64,000 bases of DNA from Helianthus annuus (Eukaryota > Streptophyta > Magnoliopsida > Asterales > Asteraceae). The stretch is from the NCBI RefSeq assembly GCF_002127325.2, contig NC_035436.2, forward strand, positions 18,300,205-18,364,204. The letters are read 5' to 3'. Positions 1-10,271 of the stretch are shown piece by piece. A program made the translations under genes and the position numbers. Below the pieces are notes generated by a model. The model had not been told where the DNA came from and did no database searches. It saw only the letters and a program-made list of their open reading frames with translations. How positions within the stretch are numbered: the first letter of the stretch is position 1; each line of letters opens with the position of its first letter.

Positions 1-572
1 CGTAATGATTTACCTGACCTTTCGGGTTTGAAGGGGGTAACTTTGCGGTTTGGCCCTCGGTTATTTACCGATAGGGGCCTCGTGTTATTTGCCCGCATTA
101 TAAAGTCCCCGATTAGTTTATTAATTATTCAGAAAGCCTTAACTTTCATTATTGACGCTTTTAACCCTTCTCCTACGAATTCGAGTATAACTCTCTCGTT
201 TTAAGACGGAACTTCGCGGAATTTATACAGTATATTCTAGTGAGCGTATAATACTGTTACGAAGCCTTGGGAACGTCAAAGGGTCACTCAGAGGTATAAT
301 TAAACATGTTGACACAGTTAACCCCTGTAGCTCGTAATCTCTCACTTTCTTCCGCGTTTCGCTTCCGTACGATCTATGTTTTATTCGTTTGAAGGTACAA
401 GCGTTATTTAGGGTTACTATACAGTATATTTACCCTTGTTGACATTTATAACCCTCGAATTTATATACTTTCAAGGTTTGTCAAAATTAGTCCTTTATTT
501 ATTATAGATGCCACGTGTAATCAAATGACACGTGTTAACACATCATTGGACACAAAAATTCGAGGTGTTACA
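1..572 (-). repeat. 3' LTR of element B (partial)
   Basis: The sequence ends GGTGTTACA at 572, the reverse complement of the TGTAACACC start of these LTRs. It aligns in reverse with the first part of the element A LTR (6700-7270). The rest lies left of the window. Confidence 0.85.
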
Positions 573-576
573 TAAT

Positions 577-880
577 CAGGTCTTACCATCTTGGCCGGGT
601 CTTATAGTGACACCTGACTAGGTTTCACTCTTAAGATTCTTAATTAATGATTTGAATCTTTTTAACAGGTCTTACCATCTTGGCCCGGTCTTATCATTGA
701 CCCGAAGGCTAGGTTTCACACTTAAGATTCTTAATTTATAATTATCGCAGAACAATTTTAAATTGAGGTGTTAAATATGGATCTGAATCTAATTATGGAA
801 CTACCCTCTTGGCCCGATCTTAAAATGACACGTGGCTAGGTCTTGCCCCTTTTAGATTTTTCCATTTTATTATAATGGTA
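577..880 (-). repeat. Three degenerate tandem copies of a leader segment in element B
   Basis: On the plus strand, copies of GTCTTACCATCTTGGCC followed by a CTAGGTTTCAC-type block start near 577, 666 and 798. Elements A (about 11791-11870) and C (about 50489-50570) carry the same segment once, downstream of their hairpin arrays. Confidence 0.7.
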
Positions 881-1016
881 GATCTTACAAAAGGAAATAT
901 TATTCTTCCATTTATTTAATATTCTTGTTTAGAATGAAAGTTTAAATTTAATCATTCCACTTTATGAAAATCAAAGTATAAGGTTGCCCTAAGCGGGACT
1001 TGAAAGGAATAAGGTT

Positions 1017-1058
1017 GTCCTCGTAGGGACTGAAAGATAATTATGTCCCTATAAGGAC
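1017..1058 (-). other. Two short hairpins in the element B leader
   Basis: GTCC-TCGTAG-GGAC (1017-1030) and GTCC-CTATAA-GGAC (1045-1058) are 4-bp stems with 6-nt loops, matching the design of the longer arrays in A and C. A third related motif at about 986-999 corresponds to the GTCCCGTTTAGGGC motif that ends the A and C arrays. Confidence 0.6.
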
Positions 1059-1352
1059 TTATTAAGGAAACGATCTTCAGCAAGAGGAGTTTCTTCTTCA
1101 TTCATTTCCTGAATGCTTCCTCCTTGGTTGCACGTTTCATCCTGGTCGCGGTACGAAGCTCAGCATTTCAGGGCTCCAGATGTGGAGAATTCTTATTACG
1201 GCTTCTTCGCTTGGCGACGTATCCAATATATTTGGAAGTAAAAATTTCTAGATTAGGATTGAGATATTCCTAAGTTAACTCTAGACTCGAATATGTGCAA
1301 TTGTGTCATTGAGATTAAACACAAAAGGATAGTGTTTAATTCACTCAATGTT

Positions 1353-1365
1353 GGCTCTGATACCA
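1353..1365 (-). other. Primer-binding site of element B (initiator Met tRNA)
   Basis: The minus strand reads TGGTATCAGAGCC, complementary to the 3' end of plant initiator Met tRNA. It lies 3 bp inside the 5' LTR, the same spacing as in A, C and D. Confidence 0.85.
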
Positions 1366-1368
1366 ACC

Positions 1369-4300
1369 TGTCACACCCCGATTTCCACGTGTCTCACCGG
1401 TGGGCCCGGTGGGGGATTACTGTGACGTAGTTGGCAACAATATAGTCAAACCACACAATATATATGAATGCACAGCGGAAGCAAAAGATAAATATATTAT
1501 ATTCCGAATAAAAGTAATATCCAAGTATTACAACGGAAGGTAAGGGATCCACAGGCAGATCTATAAACATTGTTCTACAGACTTTAGACGCCTAGAACTT
1601 GCAAGATTCCTTATTAATGTCCTGAGCAGCTTCCAGCCTATTACGTACTTGTACCTGTCACTTAGACTTTTGAAAATACGTCAGTTTTCACTGGTAAATA
1701 CACTTAACTGACTCATTTGAAAAGAGTTTAGGAAAATTGATTTAGATGCACCAGGCACAAATTATTTTGACACTTTGATTAAAATGCACAGAGGCAAAAT
1801 TAATCTTTTATAACTTGAACAATCATAATTATGATCTTGTATACAGATTTACATGTTCGTTGTACGTTCAGGGCCCGATGTAGAAACCGAGTCAAGATTA
1901 ACAGACACGTCACAAGTATAGGCCCACTGAGCGTGAGATACCGTTTCCCTTATGCAACTGTCAGGTGTATGCCTACACCCCGTGCATAAGACGTGACCAT
2001 TTTATAATACAATGATGTCGAGGATATCCGGGACATGGTCATTAACCCCTAAAGGCTTTTATTTCAAACAATACAGATCAAACCGGGTTACCTCAATAAT
2101 TTAATCACAATCCGATTAAATATTCAATACCCGACCAAGCGGTATCATTATACCGTATCCCAAGCCCGTATAGGGAAAATAAGTTAAGAGTATTTACCTG
2201 AGCTAGCTCCTGTCTTAAATAGCAAGAATAATAACTCAGCCGTATTCACTTAAGTAAGCGTAGGTACAATTTACCGGAAGGCTCTAGTCTGGAACGATGG
2301 TATAAATAACCAATTAGGATGCTAACGGGTCTTTAATTAAGCCTAAGCTTAGACCGGTTAGTCTTAAAGAATTGTTACGGTTTAATCGCGTGAAAGGCGA
2401 AAACCGTGAATGGAGTGTGATTTTGACCCAACAAGTTTGAAGACTTGTTTTATATGGGTATAATAATCATACTCTGGATTTTGGGGTCAAAACAATATAG
2501 TTTGACCTGTTTCGGCTAAATTATGTAAACTAGTTACATAAGCCGAACCGTGCGCGCAAAAGGCGCAATGGGTATCCGTTAGAGTCCTACACTGTTTTCC
2601 TAAGTCAATATACTTTAAAGAGGTTGTGGTATCAGTAGGATACCTTCCATAATGCCCGTAACGAGTTTAAGTTAATAATATGCCCCGTAGGGGTATTTCG
2701 GTCTTTTTAAAGATTATAAAAAGGGTTTCTGAGTTCTACGGGAAATCTGAGTTTCCCGAACAGTTTATAAAGTCCAAAATACTTTATTTATTATTTAAAA
2801 TCAGTAGCAACTGAAATCGGTTCAAAAGACCTTGTAGAACTCAAGTTATGGCCGAAAAGGGTATATTCGGTATTTACCGAACCGTTGCCATAACCGCAGG
2901 TTATGAGCAGGTTAAAAATAATTAAAAATCTTTAAAAATCCCAAAATATTATTTTACAACAGTGAGTAAAAGGTTTGGTGCCGAAATCCGGGTTTAGATA
3001 GGCGTTATGCTAAATGCGCTATTTAATTACCAAAGTTCCGCAATTTGCGCTATTTAGCATAACTCCTATTCTGGACCTCGGATTGACATGAAATTTTAGG
3101 GACATGCTTAGAAATCAGTAACCAAGGTCATGATCCCTTCACGTGTCCGAAATTCTCGTTTTAATTTATAAAGGGCGTTACGGTCAACTTTTAAGCATTT
3201 AACGGAAATGTGTAAAAGACTAGGACAAACAACGAACCGGTCACAGAGGTTTATACCATCATGTAACCTGGTCCTAAGAGAGTCCTAAGGAATATCTAAA
3301 TCAAACTTTAACGGGTCAGAACTGAAGTCAATGCAAAAGTCAAACTTTTGCGACTTTCGGTTCCGAACCGGGTCAAAACAATAAATGGTCGGATCAAACA
3401 AGCTTAGACTAGTTTATATACTTATTATCATGTTTTATGAACATCAAAACAGGTTGCACATCACCTACATTACAGATTATGTATAAAATCGCAAAATAGC
3501 TTTCTGTTGACTTTTTCTAAGCATGTTTGACTCGTCATTTGAACTAGTTAGAGTGGTGATCAGGGGGAACCCTTTTAAGGGTTTATTACCCACATAAATA
3601 CCAACTCATAACTACTATTAATTCGAGATATGACTGAGCCATTGTTGACTAATCTCGAAGTCAAACCGTAATTACGATGGTTTGACTCTTAGCTAAATAA
3701 CTAAGCTAAACTTAATTTAGAAAGGTTAAGACAACTTACAAAGGTCTAATGGTTGATTAGGAAGTCTTGGAAGATGCTCTGGTGCTCCACACTTGATCAG
3801 AAGATGTTGAGTAATGAATGATCAAAGTGTTGCACTATGAGAGCTTTATATAGTGATCCAAGACACCACAATGTTTTGACATCTAAGTCTACTACTGCCC
3901 ACAACATTTCTACATGTGTCCTAGATGTTTAGGGAGTGTTTAGGGGCCAAGAGATATGAGGAAAATCGTTCACAAGGTCAGATTTAACGTTTAAACTGGC
4001 AACAGCCGGTTTTCTGATGCTGGGCACTTCCTTACGGACCGTAAGGTCCCATGGTTGCGGTCCGTAAGCCTGGTATCTGGCTCAAAAATCTGCTGTTCTT
4101 TGGTGTTTTGAAAAGGCAACTTGTGGTTTCGAATATGGGACCTGTTTTATCAGTTTGGGGCCTCTAAAATGTGCCTTAAACAGTTACATACCCTATCATT
4201 ATGTTATGTTTGTTTGGATCCATTTCAAAAGTGCCGAACAAGATGGTTTACCGTAGAAATTTTCATACGAACCTATCGTGCATTTTGAATTCAATTATTG

Positions 4301-4514
4301 TCAACACATTTCTGGATTTAAGATATATTAGGTGTTTAAGATATATATACTTGGGTCTTGGGTTTACAATTGTGGTCGTTCAGAGGTAAAAATTAACATG
4401 ACGCCACTTTTAAATCCTGCCAAAACGTCTTTATTACATCCAGGTTTACAACGCGTTTTGTCTTTCATGACACGTGTCTTTATTTCATTGAACACGAATT
4501 TTCGAGGTGTTACA
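1369..4514 (-). repeat. 5' LTR of element B, 3146 bp
   Basis: The LTR has TG...CA ends: on the plus strand it starts TGTCACACCCC and ends GGTGTTACA. It is clearly related to the A and C LTRs, sharing the terminal 30-40 bp and the GGGCCCACCGGTGAGACACGT block. A TATA-like motif and a paired inverted motif lie in the U3 portion. The many stop codons and absence of long ORFs fit a non-coding LTR. Confidence 0.85.
3843..3853 (-). promoter_or_regulatory. Probable TATA box of the element B 5' LTR
   Basis: The minus strand reads CTATATAAAGC. It lies downstream of the inverted GGTCCGTA motifs (4030-4069) in the transcription direction, at a position comparable to the TATA box of element A. Transcription would start about 30 bp further on. 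Confidence 0.5.
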
Positions 4515-4599
4515 GTTGGTTTAGTACCTGATAAAGCAATGGATCCCGACACCCCTACGTCTTCTGCATTTGCTAGCTATGGTATTCAATTGGCCGAGT
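4515..4599 (+). pseudogene. Unidentified exon-like fragment truncated by element B
   Basis: An open frame starts at the edge of the B LTR and encodes about 28 residues including VPDKAMDPDTPTSSAFASYG. It ends at a GTAAGT donor-like site (about 4600). I do not recognise the family. The clean open frame and splice donor suggest the 3' part of a real exon whose 5' part lies beyond element B, outside the window. Confidence 0.35.
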
Positions 4600-5063
4600 A
4601 AGTACATAAGTTCATTTAATTATTTTTCTCGCGTCTTATTTATAATTCTACAAATGTTTTGTTTGTTTCCTATGAATAATATTTTTTTCACATGTATATG
4701 ATAACCATAGGTCTTTTAATTGCTCTCTGCTCAACACTAATGGGTTCACTTTTGCCTCACGTGAACAATTGTTACTTTATATTAGATGTCACTTATGCAG
4801 TGCTTTATATTGATTTGATTATTGGACTTACTGAGATTTGTTTTGAACCGGGTCATCATGAGTATAGGTTGAAATGGGCCAAGTCTGACTTTCAACTTTT
4901 CAATTATTTCCAATTAATCCCTTGGTCAGTTCGCAAATCCTGGCATGTTCATTAACCGTTTTATGTTGGTGTTATAATAATAAAATATGGGTGATTCTAT
5001 ACACACACCCCTGTAATCTTATTTCGCAAGATGGCGGTTCCGGAGCCTGCTTAAGCGTTGCAG

Positions 5064-5185
5064 AATCTGCCGGTGTCGCCGCTTCGGCAGGCGAAGAAAA
5101 GTCGACGTGGACTGAGGTCTCAAAGCTCACAGTATCGCGGTGTGACGTTTTATCGGCGTACTGGTCTTTGGGAATCACATATTTG
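5064..5185 (+). pseudogene. AP2-domain exon fragment of an euAP2-type transcription factor
   Basis: After a TTGCAG acceptor-like site the frame gives [19 protein letters not shown] and continues [14 protein letters not shown]. This is the basic stretch and first half of an AP2 domain as found in APETALA2/TOE-class (euAP2) factors, which bind DNA in the nucleus. It ends at ATTTG/GTATG, where euAP2 genes commonly have an intron. The usual TGRWESHIW reads TGLWESHIW here. I find no continuation exon (normally beginning DCGKQVYLGGF) before element A, so this is a broken or captured fragment, not a working gene. Confidence 0.7.
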
Positions 5186-5475
5186 GTATGATGCACTTGC
5201 TTTCTAATTTCTAATAATTGTGTACTTATGAGTAGTATAAGAGTGTTTAGGAGTGAGTATGTTTGTAAAAAGTAACATAATAATCTGAATTTCATTAATT
5301 GATGCAGATACAAAGGTACATATCATACTTAAGAAGTGGCTATAAAGATACTAAAAACTGAACGCTTAAACAAAGATTTTGCAAAAAGTACTTGCCGAGG
5401 AAGTTTATATTTTGATTCTTGAGGTCAGTATATATATACTTTTTCTTTTTTGCATTGTTCGACTGCATTTTCTTT

Positions 5476-5665
5476 AAGGATGAGCTTGGAACTAACCGGT
5501 ACCGAAAATCCCCTAAAATGGGTACCGGTACCAAATATACCCGGTACGGTTCGGTACCGGTATTGAGGATAAAAATCGGTACCAAAAACATCAAATGTTG
5601 GTATCGAAAATGTACGCGGTTAGGTAAATTTGGTACCGGTACCCGGTACCATTTGGTCTTCCCTA
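5476..5665. mobile_element. hAT-like MITE, 190 bp
   Basis: The ends AAGGATGAGC... and ...GGTCTTCCCTA are roughly inverted and rich in GGTACC. The insert is flanked by an ATTTTCTTT direct repeat (5467-5475 and 5666-5674), consistent with an 8-bp hAT-type duplication plus one base. No coding capacity. Confidence 0.6.
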
Positions 5666-5674
5666 ATTTTCTTT

Positions 5675-6584
5675 GCAAAATGTATTATTGTTTTTTCCTT
5701 ACATGTGACATTTATTAAGATTTATTATGTTCAGGCAAGTCCGACATACTAATGTAGTGTAGTTTACACGAGCATGTACCAAGCTTCCAAGTTTGTGCAT
5801 TGTAACAGGTAATACGGGGAATCTAAAACTACTTTGTTATGCTTTAGTCTTGGTAAATTTGTTTCTTACTTTGACTTTTGGGGATTCCAAATCTTTAGCC
5901 TTGAGTGTATGCATTTGAGGTTCGTTGTGTAAAAAATTTGGGGGTGAACAAATTCTTTGTCAACTCTAACTTTTTCTTAATAGACTCTACATATTTAGCT
6001 TAATTTTAGTTCTCTATTTAATTTTTTGAGTGATGTAGCATTGATGCTCTTAGGCTATCTAGCATGTGTTAGTAGTGAATTAATTTATAGATATAAAGTA
6101 ATTACCAAAGATCATGGTAATTTTCATCAGATTAAATTTTTATTAGTTTTTTGGATTACTTAAAACAAATTAGTGGGTGTGAATGAAAGTTACCTAAAAT
6201 CGAATCTGTAACAAACAAATGCATGGAAGGGTTTGAACCCGAGTGCTTTGGTTTAGATAGCAGTTATGAGCCGGCTGCGTTTACATTTGGGCCTCATGTT
6301 CTACAGTTTCTCTGTCTCTAAGCAGCCTTCAAGTCAGTTTTAATTGCTTTGTTCTGTATGTGGTCGTTGCTTCTGTTTTAGTGGGTCAATTGAAATTGAA
6401 ATAGGAAGGAAGTTATATCTGCAGAGTTTAGGCAACCCAAAAGATGATTTGAAAACATCTATGTAAAGTAACTTATTCGCCTATAATCTTTGGTTTTCTT
6501 TCTCAACGTAAACAAATTGTTTTATACTTTTTCATGTTGTTCGTCAAACAATCTAATGTGTTAATGGTGATCAATAGTTGGCAG
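5675..6584. other. Intron-like AT-rich sequence without a recognisable gene
   Basis: About 910 bp of T-rich sequence between the AP2 exon/MITE and the exon starting near 6585. No ORF of interest, no structural RNA and no complete transposon were seen. It looks like intron DNA of a gene fragment. Confidence 0.4.
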
Positions 6585-6699
6585 TTGGATTACTCTAAGA
6601 TGCCTAGAAGTCGAAAGGGTTCATCAGGAGGTGGTGCTGATTTGGAGTATGTTCATGCAGATGCACGGGCTTCTGCCTACAGTTCGTTTGCAGCTGGAG
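6585..6699 (+). pseudogene. Unidentified exon, 5' part, interrupted by element A
   Basis: After a TTGGCAG acceptor-like site an open frame encodes LDYSKMPRSRKGSSGGGADL and then EYVHADARASAYSSFAAG. It stops at the TGGAG target site of element A and resumes in frame at 20723 with ALIAGIYGQ. A basic Ser/Gly-rich start followed by an Ala-rich stretch is visible; I do not recognise the family. The insertion disrupts the exon. Confidence 0.45.
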
Positions 6700-9600
6700 T
6701 GTAACACCTCGAAATTTTTGTGTCCAATGATGTGTTAACACGTGTCATTTGATTACACGTGGCATCTATAATAAATAAAGGACTAATTTTGACAAACCTT
6801 GAAAGTATATATAAATTCGAGGGTTATAAATGTCAACAAGGGTAAATATACTGTATAGTATCCCTAAATAATGCTTAAACCTTCAAACGAATAAATTATA
6901 GATCGTACAAAAATAAAACGCGGAAGAAAGTGAGAGATTACAAACTACAGGGGTTAACTGTGTCAACATGTTTAATAATACCTCTGAGTGACCCTTTAAC
7001 GTTCCAAAGACTTTGTAACGGTATTATACCCTCACTAAAATAATATATATGAATTTCGCGAAGTTTCGATATGAAACGAGAAAGTTACGATCGAATTCGT
7101 AGAAGAAGGGTTAAAAGCGTCAACAGCGAAAGTTAAGGCTTTCCAATATAATTAATAAATAAACCGGGGACTTAATAATGCGGGTAATTAACACGAGGCC
7201 CCTATCGGTAAATAACCGAGGGCCAAACCGCAAAGTTACCCCTTCAAAACCGAAAGGTCAGGCGAATCATTACGAAAGATTTCGTTATTAATGGCCAGAT
7301 TCTGTAATAATTACAAAAAGATTTAAAAATTCAGAAAATATAACCTTAGGCGACCCGCGTAAGGTTTCAACATAAGTTGAGGCGGGCCGCGAGCCTCCTC
7401 TATTTCGCGTCTGATTTTTGAACTTTAGGCGACCCGCGTTAAGATGGCATGGAACTCCCATGCGGGCCGCGTAAAGTGCCCAGATGCAGAAAAATTGTGT
7501 TTTCTTGACTTTTGGAGCTTGTGAACGATCATGCACATAATTATGGGGCATGGGCACCCTATGCTCAACCCATAACACTTAGGGGACACCTACCATCACC
7601 TCTGGTCTGATAGTAGTGCTTGCAATGATCAATATGGCTTGGCATTTGGCTATAAATAGCCATGTTGTAGTTACAACATTCACACAACTCAAACAACTTC
7701 CATCTGATCATTCTAAGTGCTCCCAAGTGTTCTTCTCTGCTCCATATTCAAGTCCTAACTTCTGTAAGTTGCCTTGATCATTCATACTTCAGTTTATGCT
7801 TAGTATTTAGCTAAAAACCAAACCGTCGTAAGTATGGTTTGACTTTAAAATAACTCAGTGATGGTTCAGTCTTATGACGAATCAAAAGTAGTTTTGAGTT
7901 GGTATTTATGTGGGTATTAAACCTCTAAAAGGGTTCCCCCTGATCACCACTCTAACTATGTCAAATATCGAGTCAAACGTGCGGTTAAAAAGTCAACAGA
8001 AAGCTATTTTGGCGATTTATGCATAATCTGTAAGATATATGTTATGGAACCTGTTTTGATAATCATAAAACATGATAATAAGTATATAAACATGTTTGCG
8101 CTCGTTTGAATCGATCATTTGCTATATAGAACCGGTTCGGAGCCGAAAGTCGCAAAAGTTTGACTTTTGCTTTGACTTCAGTTCTGACCCGTTTTAGTGA
8201 GGTATAAATATACCTTAGGACTCTCTTAGGACCAGGTCACATGTTGGTATAAGCCTCTGTGGTCGGTTCATGAGTTATCCGAGTCTTTTGCGCAATTCCG
8301 TCATTCGCCTAAAAGTTGACCGTAACGGCCTTTTAAAATTAAAACGAGTATTTCGGACATGTGAACGGACCAAAACCTTGCTTGTTAAATTATAAGCATG
8401 TCCCTAAAGTTTCACGCCAATCCGAGGTCTAGAATGAGAGTTATGCTAAAAGGCGCACTTTTAAGAAAGTTTTGTATTTAACGGCGCAATTAGCATAACG
8501 CCCATCTAACCCAAGTTTTCGTCACCAAAACTTTTACCCACTGTGGTAAAATAATATTTTGGGAATTTTAAAGATTTTTAATAATTTTTACCTTGCTCAT
8601 AACCTGCGGTTATGGCTACGGTTCGGTAAATACCGAATATGCCCTTTTTGGCCAAAACGGGAGTTCTACAAGGTCTTTTGACCCGATTCCAGTTGCTACT
8701 GGTTTTAAATAATAAATAAAGTATTTTAAGCTTTATAAGCTGTTCGGGAAACTCAGATTTCCTGTAGAACTCGAAAATCCCTTTTAAAGTCTTTAAAATG
8801 ACCGAAAAGCCCCTACGGGGCATAATATTAACTTAAACTCGTTACGGGCATTACGGAAGGTATTCTACTGATACCAAAATACTTTTAAGGCATATTGACT
8901 TAGGAAATAAGCGTACGACTCTTATGGTTAACCGTTTCGCCTATTTGCGCACACGGTACGGCTCATGGAACTAGTTTTCGTGCAATAGCCGATACGGGTC
9001 AAATTATATTATTTGAACCCCAAAATCCAGAGTATGAACTATAAACCCATATAAAACAAGTCGCTGAACTTGTTGGGTCCAAATCATACTCCATTCTCGG
9101 TTTTCGCCTTTTCGTGCGAATTAACCAAATCTATATATCGGAATCAACCGGTTTAAGCTACGGCTAATACAAGGACCATTAGGATTCTAAGAGGTTAATT
9201 AAAACCTTCGTTCCAGATTAGGAGCCCCAGTAAAAGCTATCGGTGACTTGATCTTAATTAAGGATTTATACTTGCAAAGGTAAATACTTTTGACTTATTT
9301 CCCCTATATGGGCTTGGGTTACGGTATATTAATACCGCTTGATTGAGCATTATATACTTCCATCGCTTAGGTGGTTAATTGATTAAATATGATCGGCTCA
9401 TTTAAACAGTTTTGTTGCTTATAAGCCTTTGGGGGGTTTAATGACCGTTGTCCCGGATATCCTTGGCATCATTTTACGAAATGGCCACGACCATCGACAT
9501 CCCGGTGTAGGCGTACACCCGGTATAAAGTGTCGACATTAAAACTAAAAGACGTAGCCGTTGGTTTCTGTACTACGGTTTTACGCAAACGTGGTGTGTCT

Positions 9601-10098
9601 ATAAATCTTTAACCCGGCACGACCCGGGCTACTGAACGCATAAAAGAACATGTAAAACGTTCACAAGATCATTATGAATTTTCCCAAGTTATAAAAGAGT
9701 TTGTGCCTTGTGCATTCAAATCAATTTTAATAAACATTTTCAAATGTGTCAGTTGAATGTATTTACCAGTGTAAACTGACGTATTTTCCCCAAAAAGATT
9801 AAGTGCAGGTACCTAAACGTAATTGGCTGGTATTAGCTCCCTAGCATCGGGATAAGCCTCGCAAGCTTGATTGCAGTATCTGATGGAACAATAATTTATG
9901 ACTATTTACGATCCACTGTGGATATTCGACTTCTGTAATACATTTTGATATTACAATCAGAGGTTGAAATTACATATTTATCTTATGCTTCCGCTGTGCA
10001 TTATATAATTGTGTGGTTTGACTATATTGTTGCCAACATCGTCACGGTAATCCCCCACCGGGCCCACCGGTGAGACACGTGGAAATCGGGGTGTGACA
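6700..10098 (+). repeat. 5' LTR of element A
   Basis: The LTR begins TGTAACACCTCG and ends GGGGTGTGACA. It has the same length as the 3' LTR; differences noticed are at about 8352, 9177, 9521 and 9962. It contains a TATA box and paired GC-rich inverted motifs in U3. Short ORFs inside it recur in both copies and look non-coding. Confidence 0.95.
7651..7659 (+). promoter_or_regulatory. TATA box of the element A 5' LTR
   Basis: TATAAATAG lies inside the palindrome GGCTATAAATAGCC. Transcription would begin about 30 bp downstream, near the CA-rich stretch at 7680-7690, defining the U3/R boundary. The identical motif occurs in the 3' LTR near 18270. Confidence 0.65.
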
Positions 10099-10101
10099 GG
10101 T

Positions 10102-10114
10102 TGGTATCAGAGCC
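10102..10114 (+). other. Primer-binding site of element A (initiator Met tRNA)
   Basis: TGGTATCAGAGCC starts 3 bp after the 5' LTR and is complementary to the initiator Met tRNA 3' end. Confidence 0.9.
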
Positions 10115-10271
10115 AACATTGAGTGAATTAAACACTACCCTATTGTGTTTAATCTCAGTGACACAATTGCACATACTTGAGTCTAGACAAGAACTTAGGA
10201 CAAATTCGGACTATTACTCCTTTTTGTCTTTATTTTCGATTTTGATTTTTAATAAGTTTTGGAGCAGGAAA

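Larger units (their letters stand above)
573..1368 (-). mobile_element. Reduced internal region of element B
   Basis: Read on the minus strand this holds the PBS, a leader resembling those of A and C, the hairpin region (near 980-1058) and three copies of a segment present once in A and C. ORF1 is reduced to at most a short open stretch near 1160, and gag-pol is absent. The bases abutting the 3' LTR (573-590) are not a purine tract, unlike the AAGGGGGTGAGGA of A and C. Confidence 0.75.
1..4514 (-). mobile_element. Element B: gene-less Ty3/gypsy-type LTR element, minus strand, cut by the window edge
   Basis: Two LTR copies in minus orientation flank only 796 bp. The right copy (1369-4514) is the 5' LTR and the left copy (1-572, incomplete) is the 3' LTR. 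Both begin TGTAACACCTCGA when read on the minus strand, as in elements A and C. A Met-initiator PBS follows the 5' LTR after 3 bp. No gag, protease, RT, RNase H or integrase is present, so B is non-autonomous. The 5 bp outside the right LTR are GTTGG (4515-4519); the matching left duplication lies outside the window. B sits immediately next to an exon-like fragment. Confidence 0.85.

Noticed and set aside
5186..6584. Search for the second half of the AP2 domain after the AP2 exon
   Set aside because: No frame with the DCGKQVYLGGF-type continuation was found, so a functional AP2 gene is not supported.
7288..7578. 96-codon minus-strand frame found in both A LTRs (also 17907-18197), plus the 81-codon frame at 8578 and 19197
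   Set aside because: They are duplicated only because the LTRs are duplicated, and they have no protein-like features.
10102..10114. tRNA-like sequence
   Set aside because: This is a primer-binding site complementary to a tRNA end, not a tRNA gene; no cloverleaf surrounds it.
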